Source: Winogradskyella aurantia
Lineage (GTDB): Bacteria; Bacteroidota; Bacteroidia; Flavobacteriales; Flavobacteriaceae
Length of the DNA stretch: 64,000 nucleotides
Assembly (NCBI RefSeq): GCF_002266855.1
Contig: NZ_NGJN01000001.1
Location: 620,001-684,000 of the forward strand
Direction of reading: 5' to 3'
Shown: positions 15,665 to 25,465 of the stretch, piece by piece
Numbering within the stretch: position 1 is the stretch's first letter
Layout: each line of letters begins with the position of its first letter
Program-made: the position numbers and the translations under genes
The notes under the pieces: generated by a model
What the model was told of the DNA's origin: nothing
What the model saw: only the letters and a program-made list of their open reading frames with translations
The model's database searches: none

Positions 15665-17098
15665 TTAAAATTCTGCATTTTGAGGTGTTCTGGGATAGGG
15701 AATAACATCCCTGATATTACCCATTCCAGTAGCAAACATAACAAGGCGCTCAAAACCTAAACCAAATCCTGAATGCACAGCAGTACCATATTTTCTTAAA
15801 TCTAGGTACCACCACAGCTCTTCTTCAGGAATGTTCAATGCAGCCATTTTTTGCTTTAGTACCTCTAACCGTTCCTCACGTTGAGACCCACCAACCATCT
15901 CACCGATTCCTGGGAATAGAATATCCATAGCCCTAACTGTTTTTCCATCCTCATTTAAGCGCATATAAAACGCTTTAATATTTGCGGGGTAATCAAATAG
16001 GATTACGGGACATTTAAAATGCTTTTCAACTAAGAATCGTTCGTGTTCTGATTGAAGATCTGCTCCCCATTCTTCAATTATATAATTGAATTTTTTCTTT
16101 TTATTTGGTTTTGAATTTCTGAGAATATCTATGGCTTCTGTATAGCTTACACGTTTAAAATTGTTATCAACTACAAACTTAATCTTATCTATTAAGTGCA
16201 TTGGGCTTCGCTCAGCTTGTGGCAATGTCTTGTCGTGTTCTTGCAAACGCTTATCTAAAAATTCTAAATCTTCCCTATTATGTTCTAAAACATAGCTAAG
16301 AACTGACTTTAGAAAATCCTCTGCTAAATCCATATTGCCATCCAAATCCATAAAGGCTACTTCTGGTTCAATCATCCAGAATTCTGCCAAGTGACGCGAT
16401 GTATTTGAGTTTTCTGCTCTAAATGTTGGTCCAAAGGTATAGACCTTACCCAAAGACATGGCGTAAGTTTCGGCTTCTAATTGACCTGAAACGGTAAGGT
16501 TAGCTTCTTTACCAAAAAAATCTTCCTTGTAATTTACCTCACCCTCTTCTGTTAATGGTGGATTTTTAGGGTCTAATATGGTAACGCGAAACATATCGCC
16601 TGCGCCTTCTGCATCACTGCCAGTAATGATTGGTGTATGCATATTGTAAAACCCGTTATCATTGAAATACTTATGAACCGCAAATGATAAGGAAGAGCAC
16701 ATACGCATTACAGCACTAAACGTATTAGTTCTTGTGCGTAAATGTGCATTTTCCCTTAAGAATTCGAAGGTGTGTTTTTTAGGTTGTATGGGATAAGTTT
16801 CAGGGTCAGAATCTCCTAAAATTTCTAATGCTTTAACTTGTATTTCAACAGATTGTCCTTTGCCCTGACTTTCCACCAATTCCCCTGTAACATGAATTGC
16901 CGCACCAGTTGTAATACGCTTTAAAAGGGCTTCGTCAAAATTCTCAAAATCAACCACGCACTGTAAGTTGTTTATAGTAGATCCATCATTAAGTGCTATA
17001 AATCTATTTGCCCTGAAGGTTCTTACCCAGCCTTTAACTGAAATCTCTTGCAAGGTTGTTCCTTGTGCTAATAATTTTGCTATGGTTTGTGTTGCCAT
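15665..17098 (-). CDS. asnS: Asparaginyl-tRNA synthetase
   Basis: A 477-residue class IIb synthetase charging tRNA-Asn. An N-terminal OB-fold anticodon-binding domain (about 1-110) precedes the catalytic core, with the Asn-type [14 protein letters not shown], motif 2 [21 protein letters not shown] and motif 3 [21 protein letters not shown] before the ending [11 protein letters not shown]. Those features separate it from AspRS. It lies between an RND exporter gene upstream and rpoN downstream on the same strand, with its own terminator. Confidence 0.97.
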   Translation of the reverse strand: MATQTIAKLLAQGTTLQEISVKGWVRTFRANRFIALNDGSTINNLQCVVDFENFDEALLKRITTGAAIHVTGELVESQGKGQSVEIQVKALEILGDSDPETYPIQPKKHTFEFLRENAHLRTRTNTFSAVMRMCSSLSFAVHKYFNDNGFYNMHTPIITGSDAEGAGDMFRVTILDPKNPPLTEEGEVNYKEDFFGKEANLTVSGQLEAETYAMSLGKVYTFGPTFRAENSNTSRHLAEFWMIEPEVAFMDLDGNMDLAEDFLKSVLSYVLEHNREDLEFLDKRLQEHDKTLPQAERSPMHLIDKIKFVVDNNFKRVSYTEAIDILRNSKPNKKKKFNYIIEEWGADLQSEHERFLVEKHFKCPVILFDYPANIKAFYMRLNEDGKTVRAMDILFPGIGEMVGGSQREERLEVLKQKMAALNIPEEELWWYLDLRKYGTAVHSGFGLGFERLVMFATGMGNIRDVIPYPRTPQNAEF

Positions 17099-17144
17099 TA
17101 CTATTTATTTTAAAATGCTAAAATAAGCCTTATTGTTAATTCTC

Positions 17145-19544
17145 TTATTTATCGTCATTGTCATCGTCGTCTTCAGATGGAATGATATCTATGGTTGGTT
17201 TTCTCAATACTTCCTTATTTGCAATATTACGTTCTAATGACAATAATAATGATGGTAGTAAGAGTAAATTAGAAAGCATGGCAAAGAGTAAGGTTATGGA
17301 AACCAGAGCCCCTAGGGCAACGGTACCTCCAAAACTTGAAATGGTAAAGACGGAGAACCCAAAAAACAATACGATAGAGGTATAAAACATACTGACACCT
17401 GTTTCTCTTAAAGCCGCATACACGGATTTTCGGATTTTCCAATGATTAGCTTGTAACTCTTGTCGATACTTTGCTAAGAAATGTATAGTGTCATCAACAG
17501 AAATTCCAAAGGCTATACTGAATACTAAAATGGTCGAAGGTTTTATAGGTACGCCTAAGTAGCCCATTAAGCCTGCCGTGACCAAAAGAGGTAATAAATT
17601 GGGAATCAATGAAACAATAATCATTCTAAATGACCTAAAAAGGTAGGCCATAAATAACGATATTAAAAAAATGGCAAGTGACAAGGAAATGATAAGATTA
17701 CGCACTAGATATTTAGTACCCTTTTGAAAAACCAAGGCCTTCCCGGTCATTGTAACGTCATAACGCTCTTTGGGGAACACCTTATCAATTTTATTTTGAA
17801 GATTTTCCTCAATACGCTCCATTTTATCTGTACCAATGTCTTTCATAAAGGTTGTGATACGCGCGTATTGCCCTGTACTATCTACAAAATTTTTCAGCAG
17901 GTCTACATTAGAATTAGAGTTCTTGGCGTAGGATAAAATAAAGCTGTTCTCTTGGCTGGTAGGTAGTTGGTAGTATTTTGGGTTGCCGTTATAATAGGCT
18001 TGTTTGCTATATTTTACCAAGCTTACTACAGAGATGGGCTTAGAGAGTTCAGGTGTTTCAACAATCAACTCCTCTAGCTCGTTTATACGCTTTAAGGTAC
18101 TTAATTTCATTACCCCTTTTGGGCGTTTGGTATTTACCATAATCTCTAAAGGCATGATACCATTAAACTCCTTTTCAAAAAAACGGATATCCTTAAAGAA
18201 TTGCTTGTTTTTAGGCATGTCTTCAATGAGGCTTCCGGAGATTCGTATTTGGTTCATGCCTATCATGCTCACAATTATGAGAACAAGGGCAGTTACGTAA
18301 ATGGTTATTTTTTTATGCTTAACCATACGTTCCATCCAATCGACAAAACCACCAATCCAGCGCTTGTTAAGATGTTCTAAATGCCGGTCCTTTGGATAGG
18401 GTAGGAATGTGTAAATGATGGGAATAATAAGAAGACATAAAATAAAAATGGCCAGAATGCTCAATGAGGCGACAATACCAAACTCTTTTAGTAATTGGCT
18501 TTCCGTAAGAATAAAAGTTCCAAAACCTGAAGCAGTGGTAACATTGGTCATTAAGGTAGCATTACCAATTTTTGTTATTACCCGTTGTAAGGATTTAACC
18601 TTGTTGCCGTGAGATTTTACTTCATGTTGATATTTATTAATCAGGAAAATACAATTGGGTATACCAATGACAATGATTAAAGGTGGAATTAAGGCGGTTA
18701 GAACAGTTATTTCATAATTGAGTAGACCTATAATACCAAAGGTCCACATGACTCCAACACAGACTACAATCAAGGAAATAAATGTGGCTCTAAATGATCT
18801 AAAAAACAGGAAGAAAATTAATGACGTAATGAATAGGGCTGCACCAATAAAAAGCCCTATTTCATCGACAATATTCTGGGAATTTAATGTTCTTATATAA
18901 GGCATACCTGAAACACGGACATCTAGACCGGTCTCTTCTTCAAAACGTTGTATTTTTTCTTGTAGGTCATTAATTATAAAATCCTTTCTCACCGATGTGT
19001 TTACAATATCCTTTTTGAGATATAGAGCGGTCCTTATGGTTTTGGTTTTGGCATTGAAGAGAAAATTATCGTAAAAAGGATATTTATTGAACAACTCTTT
19101 TTGAAGTTCTTCTATTTGCGCTACGCTGGTGATAGAATCCTTTACAAAGGGTTCTAATTCAAATTGTTCTTTCTCGGTATTCTTAACAAGTTTCTGTAAG
19201 TCCTTAATGGATAATACAGTTTCAATTTCTTCAAAGTCTTTAAATGATTGGGCGAGATTATTCCAAGCATTGAATAATTCAACTGAAAATAGACTAGAGT
19301 CCTTAACGCCAAGCACTATGAGATTGCCTTCTTCGCCAAAAATCTTTAAAAATTCGTCGTAGGTCAGGTTTACCTCGTGTTCATCTGGTAATAGGTTTGC
19401 TTCGGTATATGTAAAGCGCATGTGTTTCCACTGCATACTAAAGAATACCGTAGCTAAAATAATGGCAATTAAAATGAAGATTTTGTTACGTAGAATTAAA
19501 CGCGCAACAGCCTCCCAAAAACCAGTGGTAAAAAGTTTAAACAT
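17145..19544 (-). CDS. RND superfamily (MMPL-type) exporter
   Basis: A 799-residue inner-membrane protein with two repeats, each a single helix, a large periplasmic domain (about 35-220 and 430-610) and a five-helix bundle. The second bundle has the sterol-sensing/MMPL-like segment STILVFSIAFGISVDDTIHFLAKYR. These proton-driven exporters often move lipids or hydrophobic compounds in Bacteroidetes; the cargo is unknown. The C-terminus is a striking acidic tail (EDDDDNDDK). No membrane fusion or outer-membrane partner gene is adjacent, so it probably acts alone. A TACCTTTG element (19564-19571) lies 20 bases before the ATG without a good -33 box. Confidence 0.88.
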   Translation of the reverse strand: MFKLFTTGFWEAVARLILRNKIFILIAIILATVFFSMQWKHMRFTYTEANLLPDEHEVNLTYDEFLKIFGEEGNLIVLGVKDSSLFSVELFNAWNNLAQSFKDFEEIETVLSIKDLQKLVKNTEKEQFELEPFVKDSITSVAQIEELQKELFNKYPFYDNFLFNAKTKTIRTALYLKKDIVNTSVRKDFIINDLQEKIQRFEEETGLDVRVSGMPYIRTLNSQNIVDEIGLFIGAALFITSLIFFLFFRSFRATFISLIVVCVGVMWTFGIIGLLNYEITVLTALIPPLIIVIGIPNCIFLINKYQHEVKSHGNKVKSLQRVITKIGNATLMTNVTTASGFGTFILTESQLLKEFGIVASLSILAIFILCLLIIPIIYTFLPYPKDRHLEHLNKRWIGGFVDWMERMVKHKKITIYVTALVLIIVSMIGMNQIRISGSLIEDMPKNKQFFKDIRFFEKEFNGIMPLEIMVNTKRPKGVMKLSTLKRINELEELIVETPELSKPISVVSLVKYSKQAYYNGNPKYYQLPTSQENSFILSYAKNSNSNVDLLKNFVDSTGQYARITTFMKDIGTDKMERIEENLQNKIDKVFPKERYDVTMTGKALVFQKGTKYLVRNLIISLSLAIFLISLFMAYLFRSFRMIIVSLIPNLLPLLVTAGLMGYLGVPIKPSTILVFSIAFGISVDDTIHFLAKYRQELQANHWKIRKSVYAALRETGVSMFYTSIVLFFGFSVFTISSFGGTVALGALVSITLLFAMLSNLLLLPSLLLSLERNIANKEVLRKPTIDIIPSEDDDDNDDK

Positions 19545-19618
19545 GCATTTTGCAAATGAGCCGCAAAGGTAGAAAAAACGCGGGGATTTGCCATTGAATT
19601 AACATGAATATAATAAAG

Positions 19619-20902
19619 TTAAAGGGAAATATTAAACGTAAATTTAAAGGCAATATTATCTTCAAAATTTGGCAAGTAATAGGCGCCATACCGATAGGCA
19701 AAACTGAGACCAAAACCGAATAGGAGCTTATTGATTTCTAAACCAGCTTCAGAATATATCTTTTCCAATGTGTTAAAAGTAACACCTTGATGCCTTTCAA
19801 TATTGTCCATATTACCAACTGCAAATCTCGAAATTAAAACTAATTGAGGCTTAAACCACTCTGATACTTTAAATGGCCTGAAAAAATGTTTCAGTTGAAG
19901 TGTAGAAAACCTGTCACTAAAAAACTCATTAAAATACATGGTTTCAAAACTGTTGAAACCAGCGACTGAAAATCGCTGTAATATCGTTTCTTTAGTAATA
20001 TTATTTGGATAGGCATGGTATAAATGGGTTAGAGGGGTTTCGCCCATAGCCAAACCACCAACGAGTGTTATCTTAGTGACATCTTGATTCTTATGAATGA
20101 ATTGCTGTATGGCTCTAAAATCAACTTTTGAAAAATTAAAATTACTTCCCAGAACGTTCTTAAAGCTTTGAGTGAATTGTAAAGTGAATTTTGGGAAGCC
20201 GTCTTTGGTTTCGACGACCCTGTCATTAATTAAGTCATAGTTGCTAAAGGGACTCCACTGTAAACTAACCCTGGCCATACTTAAATCAAACGTATTGAAA
20301 CTTCTGTCGTCTAACACAAAATTATAATCATAAGTGGGATTGATTTTATTGCTTGTTAATTGTGTTTCTGACAATAGATGATGAGAGATCTTATGTTCTA
20401 GACTAATGGATTTGGTAATGTGTCGATGAAATAAATCTATGTTTAAAAGACGTGGTTCAAAAAAAGTGAAGAAACGTTTATCTGTTAAGAAACTTGAACT
20501 ACCTGTTTCTTGTAAATCGTCCGTATACGATAGGTTTATCCAGGTATTCGACGTTTTATTGATTCTGAAACCTCCTCCAATACTGAATTTATAACGCTTA
20601 TCCTTAAATCCATAGACACCATAACCCTCGATGCGGTATCGTTCAGAAAAACGTTCATTGGTAACTCCTCCCAATCCTGTTCTAAATCCTTCATATTGGT
20701 TGAATTTTATCAGATAACGCAAATCCAAATCAAAAAAACCAATAGGAAAGTAGCCATTTCCAAGGGTTTTAAAAAATTCAGCCTTTTTTATGGAGTCTTG
20801 TGCAACGCGTTCAGGATTTTTACTTTTTACAACAGGCGGCTCTTGAGCCAAACTGCTTGTTACAAGTACCATTAAAATAACAACAAGCAGATGTTTAAGC
20901 AT
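19619..20902 (-). CDS. DUF5686-like outer-membrane barrel protein, short form
   Basis: A 427-residue protein with a signal peptide (MLKHLLVVILMVLVTSSLAQ), then almost entirely alternating beta-barrel sequence (FDLDLRYLIKFNQYEGFRTGLG, YKFSIGGGFRINKTSNTW) and a terminal barrel strand (FKFTFNISL). It resembles the C-terminal barrel half of DUF5686 proteins but lacks their usual N-terminal carboxypeptidase-regulatory-like domain, so it is either a short subfamily or a split product. It sits between frr and the RND gene on the same strand. Function unknown; outer-membrane location is inferred. Confidence 0.65.
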   Translation of the reverse strand: MLKHLLVVILMVLVTSSLAQEPPVVKSKNPERVAQDSIKKAEFFKTLGNGYFPIGFFDLDLRYLIKFNQYEGFRTGLGGVTNERFSERYRIEGYGVYGFKDKRYKFSIGGGFRINKTSNTWINLSYTDDLQETGSSSFLTDKRFFTFFEPRLLNIDLFHRHITKSISLEHKISHHLLSETQLTSNKINPTYDYNFVLDDRSFNTFDLSMARVSLQWSPFSNYDLINDRVVETKDGFPKFTLQFTQSFKNVLGSNFNFSKVDFRAIQQFIHKNQDVTKITLVGGLAMGETPLTHLYHAYPNNITKETILQRFSVAGFNSFETMYFNEFFSDRFSTLQLKHFFRPFKVSEWFKPQLVLISRFAVGNMDNIERHQGVTFNTLEKIYSEAGLEINKLLFGFGLSFAYRYGAYYLPNFEDNIAFKFTFNISL

Positions 20903-20962
20903 TTATTTTGTAGTAGTATTAAAAGACTAGCCGTACATAAGATGTCCTATGCTTAATTTTAA

Positions 20963-21517
20963 TTAAACTGTCATTATCTCCTTTTCCTTGACATCCAATA
21001 TGTCATCTATGCGTTTAACGTATTTATCCGTCAATTCTTGTATATCAATTTCGGCATTGGCTTGCAAATCTTCAGATACATCTGCTTTTTTTATGTCATT
21101 CATCGCCTCTTTTCGTGCACTTCTAACACCAATTTTTGCATCTTCGGTTTCTGCTTTAGCTTGTTTGGCCAAATCTTTTCGTCGTTCCTCTGTTAAGGGA
21201 GGTACGTTGATAATGATGGTCTCTCCATTGTTCATTGGGTTAAACCCGAGATTGGCAAGCATTATACCACGCTCTATTTCTTGTAGCATACTTTTTTCCC
21301 AGGGTTGTACGGAAATGGTACGTCCATCAGGCGTATTGACATTTGCTACTTGATTAAGAGGGGTTTGAGAACCATAGTAATCGACCATGACACTGCCCAG
21401 CATGGCTGGACTGGCCTTACCGGCACGAATATTAACCAGTTGTTTTTCAAGATGCTTTATTGCTGCATCCATTGCTTCTTGAGCTGTGTCGAGAATAAAT
21501 TTAATTTCTTCGTTCAT
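20963..21517 (-). CDS. frr: Ribosome recycling factor
   Basis: A 184-residue RRF that, with EF-G, splits post-termination ribosomes. The three-helix-bundle sequence is well conserved: HLEKQLVNIRAGKASPAML near the start, the domain II segment TPLNQVANVNTPDGRTISVQPW and the C-terminal helix with LTDKYVKRIDDILDVKEKEIM. It follows pyrH by 49 bases on the same strand, the common pyrH-frr pairing. Confidence 0.97.
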   Translation of the reverse strand: MNEEIKFILDTAQEAMDAAIKHLEKQLVNIRAGKASPAMLGSVMVDYYGSQTPLNQVANVNTPDGRTISVQPWEKSMLQEIERGIMLANLGFNPMNNGETIIINVPPLTEERRKDLAKQAKAETEDAKIGVRSARKEAMNDIKKADVSEDLQANAEIDIQELTDKYVKRIDDILDVKEKEIMTV

Positions 21518-21566
21518 CGTTAAAAAATTTTAATTCGCTAATATCAAAATTTAGTCCAAAAGTGTT

Positions 21567-22274
21567 TTATATTTTTACTTTGGTGCCAATATTTTCACCT
21601 GAAACCACTTTGAGTAAGTTTCCTTTTTTGTTCATGTCAAACACTATTATAGGCAATTTATTTTCTTGACTTAGTGTAAACGCAGTGGTATCCATAACCT
21701 TTAATCCTCTACGCAGGACGTCTTCGAAGGTAATATCATCAAACTTTATCGCTGTAGTGTCCTTTTCTGGATCTGTATTATAGATACCATCAACACGAGT
21801 TCCTTTTAAAATTACATCAGCCTCAATTTCAATGGCACGAAGTACGGCAGCTGAATCTGTCGTAAAATAAGGATTCCCTGTGCCTCCCCCAAATATAACA
21901 ACGCGCCCTTTTTCTAAATGCCGCATCGCTTTACGTCTTATAAAGGGTTCTGCTACTTCGTTAATTTTAATGGCTGATTGAAGGCGAGTTGGTATTCCGG
22001 CATCCTCAAGAGCACTTTGCAAGGCCAAGCCATTAATAACTGTGGCCAACATACCCATATGGTCTCCCTGAACACGGTCCATACCATTGCTAGCACCTGC
22101 AACGCCTCTAAAGATATTACCGCCACCAATAACGATGGCAACTTCAACGCCTTTATCTGTTATAGCTTTAATGTCTTGAGCATATTCGGCTAAGCGCTCA
22201 GGATCTATTCCATATTGGCGCTTTCCCATTAGAGCTTCACCAGATAACTTAAGCAGTATTCTTTTATATTTCAT
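21567..22274 (-). CDS. pyrH: Uridylate kinase (UMP kinase)
   Basis: A 235-residue UMP kinase of the amino-acid-kinase fold, making UDP for nucleotide and sugar synthesis. Visible motifs are the phosphate loop [21 protein letters not shown], the UMP-binding [15 protein letters not shown] and [20 protein letters not shown]. Length is normal. It is the first gene of the pyrH-frr unit, with a predicted promoter at 22385-22415 and a leader of about 105 bases. Confidence 0.97.
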   Translation of the reverse strand: MKYKRILLKLSGEALMGKRQYGIDPERLAEYAQDIKAITDKGVEVAIVIGGGNIFRGVAGASNGMDRVQGDHMGMLATVINGLALQSALEDAGIPTRLQSAIKINEVAEPFIRRKAMRHLEKGRVVIFGGGTGNPYFTTDSAAVLRAIEIEADVILKGTRVDGIYNTDPEKDTTAIKFDDITFEDVLRRGLKVMDTTAFTLSQENKLPIIVFDMNKKGNLLKVVSGENIGTKVKI

Positions 22275-22384
22275 CAGATAGTATCTATTGCTTTTTAATG
22301 CTATAAAGTATAGTTCGGAGTCATAAACTGTTATGGAAACACTATATTACCGCAGCTCACTTTAAACATGTTTTGAAAGTTGAA

Positions 22385-22415
22385 CAAAGCTACACAATTA
22401 TAAGGAGCTGTAAAA
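22385..22415 (-). promoter_or_regulatory. Probable promoter for pyrH-frr
   Basis: On the minus strand TTTT (22412-22415), 19 bases and TAGCTTTG (22385-22392) match the Bacteroidetes consensus except for the last base of the -33 box. It lies just downstream of the tsf terminator. Confidence 0.5.
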
Positions 22416-22429
22416 GTGAAAAAAACACC

Positions 22430-22459
22430 AAAAAAAAGCCTTCACAAAATGAAGGCTTT
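22430..22459 (-). terminator. Intrinsic terminator of tsf
   Basis: A 9-bp stem, AAAGCCTTC (22435-22443) with GAAGGCTTT (22451-22459), has a 7-base loop. On the minus strand it is followed by a run of eight T. Confidence 0.9.
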
Positions 22460-22479
22460 ATATAGTTATTCAGGTTTGT

Positions 22480-23310
22480 TTATCCCAAAGCAACGCGCTT
22501 AAAGGTTGTAACCTCGACATCTCCAATAGTTTTTACATAATCAGCAACACTGATTTTACTATCTTTAATAAAAGCTTGGTTTACTAAAGTGTTATCTTTA
22601 AAGAAACGGTTTAATTTACCTTTAGCGATATTATCTAACATGGCTTCTGGCTTACCTTCTTGGCGTAATTGATCTTTAGCGATTTCAATTTCTTTTTCAA
22701 TCGTTTCAGCATCTACACCTTTTTCATCTAAAGCTATTGGATTCATGGCAGCAACCTGCATCGCTACATCTTTAGCAATGACATCTGCGCCTTCAACATT
22801 TGCAGAAAGGCCAACTAAAGTAGCAATTTTGTTGCCAGCGTGAATATAAGACCCAACAAAAGGTGCTTCGATTTTTTCAAAAGCATTAATATCTAATTTT
22901 TCACCAATGACTCCTGTTTGTTCTATAAGTTTGTCAGCAACGGACATACCGTTAAAATCTGCTGCTAATAGTTCGTCTTTTGAATTTACGGTTAAGGCTA
23001 AATCAGCTAACTCGTGAGCTAAATCAACAAAACTATCGTTCTTACCAACAAAGTCAGTTTCACAACCCAACACAATGGATACACCAACTGTTGCAGCATC
23101 ATTAACTTTAGATATTGCGGCGCCTTCAGTAGATTCTCTGTCAGCTCTTTTGGCCGCTACCTTTTGACCTTTTTTACGTAATATTTCGATGGCTTTATCA
23201 AAGTCACCAGCTGCTTCAACCAATGCTTTTTTACAATCCATCATACCAGCACCAGTAGCTTTTCTTAGTTTGTTTACCTCTGCTGCTGTAACTTTTACAG
23301 TATTTTCCAT
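22480..23310 (-). CDS. tsf: Translation elongation factor Ts
   Basis: A 276-residue guanine-nucleotide exchange factor for EF-Tu. The N-terminal UBA-like domain has VNKLRKATGAGMMDCKKALVEA, and the family motif IVLGCETDFVGKN follows near residue 80, then the core and dimerisation subdomains. It is downstream of rpsB with 84 bases between, the universal rpsB-tsf pairing, and is closed by the terminator at 22430. Confidence 0.97.
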   Translation of the reverse strand: MENTVKVTAAEVNKLRKATGAGMMDCKKALVEAAGDFDKAIEILRKKGQKVAAKRADRESTEGAAISKVNDAATVGVSIVLGCETDFVGKNDSFVDLAHELADLALTVNSKDELLAADFNGMSVADKLIEQTGVIGEKLDINAFEKIEAPFVGSYIHAGNKIATLVGLSANVEGADVIAKDVAMQVAAMNPIALDEKGVDAETIEKEIEIAKDQLRQEGKPEAMLDNIAKGKLNRFFKDNTLVNQAFIKDSKISVADYVKTIGDVEVTTFKRVALG

Positions 23311-23394
23311 GTTTTTCTAATTTAAAAAAGTCGAATAATGATGTTTACTAAGAGACCAAATTAAACGACTCTATTTAGAGTTTAAAAATATTTT

Positions 23395-24192
23395 TTATTC
23401 TTCTTCCTGGTCAGCAACTACAGCCTTTCGCTTTCTAGCTGTTGACTTTGCTTCTGGTTTAGATTCGGATTTTTTAGATTTGCCATCCTTTTCTGTGCGT
23501 TCTGCTTTTCTTTCATTAAGACCATCTTCTATTGCCGAGGCTACGATAGATAAAATCTTATTAATTGATTTTGAAGCATCGTCATTAGACGGGATAAGAT
23601 AATCGACCTGACGTGGATCAGAGTTAGTATCTACCATTGCAAAAATAGGGATGTTTAATTTTTGAGCTTCCTTGATGGCAATGTGCTCACGCTTTATGTC
23701 TACAACAAATAATGCTCCTGGAAGACGTGTCATATCTGAGATAGAACCTAAGTTCTTCTCTAATTTTGCGCGTTGACGATCTACCTGTAGACGTTCTTTT
23801 TTGGATAGGGAATTGAATGTACCATCCTTTTTCATTCTATCAATAGAAGCCATTTTCTTAACGGCCTTTCTAATAGTCACAAAGTTGGTTAGCATCCCGC
23901 CTGGCCAGCGCTCTGTAATGTAGGGCTGGTTCACAGCACCAGCTTTTTCAGCAACAATGTCCTTAGCTTGTTTTTTAGTTGCTACGAAAAGGATTTTTTT
24001 ACCAGATGCTGCAATTTTACTTAGTGCTGCACAGGTTTCTTCAATTTTAGCTGCTGTTTTGTAAAGGTTGATGATATGGATACCGTTACGTTCCATATAA
24101 ATGTAAGGGGCCATGTTTGGATCCCACTTACGTGTTAGGTGACCGAAGTGTACACCTGCTTCAAGTAAATCTTTTACTTCTACTTTTTCCAT
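23395..24192 (-). CDS. rpsB: 30S ribosomal protein S2
   Basis: A 265-residue S2. The ATG at 24192 (MEKVEVKDLLEAGVHFGH) is chosen over one 11 codons upstream because it begins at the conserved N-terminus. Family signatures VHFGHLTRKWDPNM, RWPGGMLTNF and VDTNSDPRQVDYLIPSNDDA are present. The tail is a Lys/Glu/Ser-rich extension of about 45 residues (KSKKSESKPEAKSTARKRK), longer than in E. coli S2. The 206-base upstream region holds the rpsI terminator and a leader hairpin at 24224-24260. Confidence 0.97.
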   Translation of the reverse strand: MEKVEVKDLLEAGVHFGHLTRKWDPNMAPYIYMERNGIHIINLYKTAAKIEETCAALSKIAASGKKILFVATKKQAKDIVAEKAGAVNQPYITERWPGGMLTNFVTIRKAVKKMASIDRMKKDGTFNSLSKKERLQVDRQRAKLEKNLGSISDMTRLPGALFVVDIKREHIAIKEAQKLNIPIFAMVDTNSDPRQVDYLIPSNDDASKSINKILSIVASAIEDGLNERKAERTEKDGKSKKSESKPEAKSTARKRKAVVADQEEE

Positions 24193-24223
24193 TTTGTAAT
24201 AGTTTACGTTCTGTTGAATTAGC

Positions 24224-24260
24224 AATGATTGAGTGGTTGCTTGCGCTTGCCTTAATCATT
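24224..24260 (-). ncRNA. Candidate rpsB leader hairpin
   Basis: On the minus strand AATGATTAAG (24251-24260) pairs with CTCAATCATT (24224-24233), nine of ten positions, around an apical region rich in GCAAGC repeats. It lies 31 bases before the rpsB start codon. The position fits an S2-binding autoregulatory leader, but no function is shown. Confidence 0.35.
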
Positions 24261-24340
24261 TAGATGCTAAACTAAATCCTGATGGTTTCATCATGGACAA
24301 CAAAAACTGGGTTTAAGTTGTGCTGAACTATTCAGCGTTT

Positions 24341-24383
24341 TCAATAAATAAAATTCAGAATCTGAGTAAACAGATTCTGAATT
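24341..24383 (-). terminator. Intrinsic terminator of rplM-rpsI
   Basis: A 13-bp perfect stem, AATTCAGAATCTG (24352-24364) with CAGATTCTGAATT (24371-24383), has a 6-base loop and is followed on the minus strand by TTTTATTTATT. It lies 16 bases after the rpsI stop codon. Confidence 0.8.
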
Positions 24384-24398
24384 CTGAATTGTTGGATA

Positions 24399-24785
24399 TT
24401 AACGTTTAGAGAACTGGAATTTCTTACGCGCTTTCTTCTGACCGAATTTCTTACGCTCTACCATTCTTGGATCTCTTGTTAATAGACCTTCTGGCTTCAA
24501 TATCGCTCTGTTTTCAGCATCTAACTCGCACATAGCACGAGATAATGCCAAACGTACGGCTTCTGCCTGGCCGGTGATACCACCTCCATATACGTTAACA
24601 GTAATATCAAAGTTGCCATCATTGTTAGTCATGACCAAAGGTTGATTTACTTTATACTGTAATGTTCCAGTAGTAAAGTAATCTGCCATGCCTTTTTTGT
24701 TCACCGTAATGTTACCTTTTCCTTTGGCAACGTATACACGGGCAACGGCCGTCTTTCTACGGCCAATTTTGTGAATTACTTCCAT
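24399..24785 (-). CDS. rpsI: 30S ribosomal protein S9
   Basis: A 128-residue S9. The conserved start IGRRKTAVARVYVAKGKG, the central GGGITGQAEAVRLALSRAM and the Lys/Arg-rich tail ending FQFSKR, which reaches the decoding site, are all present. Its ATG overlaps the rplM stop by one base (TAATG), so translation is coupled as in the standard L13-S9 operon. Confidence 0.98.
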   Translation of the reverse strand: MEVIHKIGRRKTAVARVYVAKGKGNITVNKKGMADYFTTGTLQYKVNQPLVMTNNDGNFDITVNVYGGGITGQAEAVRLALSRAMCELDAENRAILKPEGLLTRDPRMVERKKFGQKKARKKFQFSKR

Positions 24786-25240
24786 TAGTTAATGTCGTTT
24801 AATTTAATTGCTTTTGGTTTTTGAGCTTCGTGTTTGTGCTCAGCACCAGCAACAACAGTTAAGTTTCGGAAAAGTTGCGCACCAAGTTTGTTCTTGGGCA
24901 ACATTCCTTTAACTGACTTCTCTACTAATCTTGTTGGATTTTTATCAAAAAGTTCAGTAGCAGTCAGGCTTCTTTGACCACCTGGATAACCCGTATGGCG
25001 GATGTAACTTTTATCCGTCCATTTGTTACCCGTTAAGTTGATTTTTTCTGCATTAATAACGATAACGTTATCACCGCAATCAACGTGTGGCGTAAAGTTA
25101 GGCTTATGCTTACCTCTTAAAAGTATTGCTACTCGTGAAGCTAAGCGACCTAAGTTTTGACCATCAGCGTCTACTAAAACCCACTCCTTGGTAACGGTAG
25201 CTTTGTTAGCAGAAACTGTTTTGTAGCTTAATGTGTCCAC
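24785..25240 (-). CDS. rplM: 50S ribosomal protein L13
   Basis: A 151-residue L13. The start codon is GTG at 25238-25240, giving the expected Bacteroidetes N-terminus [15 protein letters not shown]. Family motifs are [38 protein letters not shown] and the signature [13 protein letters not shown]. It heads the rplM-rpsI operon, driven by an exact-consensus promoter at 25308-25338, with a bulged hairpin in the leader 12 bases before the start, a position suited to feedback by L13. Confidence 0.97.
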   Translation of the reverse strand: MDTLSYKTVSANKATVTKEWVLVDADGQNLGRLASRVAILLRGKHKPNFTPHVDCGDNVIVINAEKINLTGNKWTDKSYIRHTGYPGGQRSLTATELFDKNPTRLVEKSVKGMLPKNKLGAQLFRNLTVVAGAEHKHEAQKPKAIKLNDIN

Positions 25241-25252
25241 ACTAATTTGATT

Positions 25253-25283
25253 TTTAATCGCGTTTCTAACGCAATTGATTAAA
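25253..25283 (-). ncRNA. Candidate rplM leader hairpin
   Basis: On the minus strand TTTAATC (25277-25283) pairs with GATTAAA (25253-25259), and GCGTT (25268-25272) pairs with AACGC (25260-25264) around loop AGA, with AATT (25273-25276) bulged: 12 base pairs in all. It occupies the leader between the promoter and the GTG start. It may be a ribosomal-protein leader bound by L13; that is an inference. Confidence 0.45.
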
Positions 25284-25307
25284 CAATTCTCTTCAAAAAA
25301 GAGTTTG

Positions 25308-25338
25308 CAAATTTACGATAAACTACGGGATTACCAAA
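25308..25338 (-). promoter_or_regulatory. Promoter of the rplM-rpsI operon
   Basis: Minus strand TTTG (25335-25338), exactly 19 bases, then TAAATTTG (25308-25315): a full match to the Bacteroidetes -33/-7 consensus. The leader to the GTG start would be about 60 bases. Confidence 0.88.
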
Positions 25339-25465
25339 TGAAGATTAAGATATTTTTAGCCTGAAAATCAGATATCTGCTATGAGGTCTTTTTAACTGAA
25401 TTTTTTAATTAAAAAAGGGGTGAGAGAAATTAAGGACAGCTGTTGGGACCTATTAAATTTATAAA

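Noticed and set aside
25401..25416. A/T-only palindrome TTTTTTAATTAAAAAA downstream of the UspA gene.
   Set aside because: A pure A/T stem is too weak to call a terminator, and such runs are common in AT-rich DNA.
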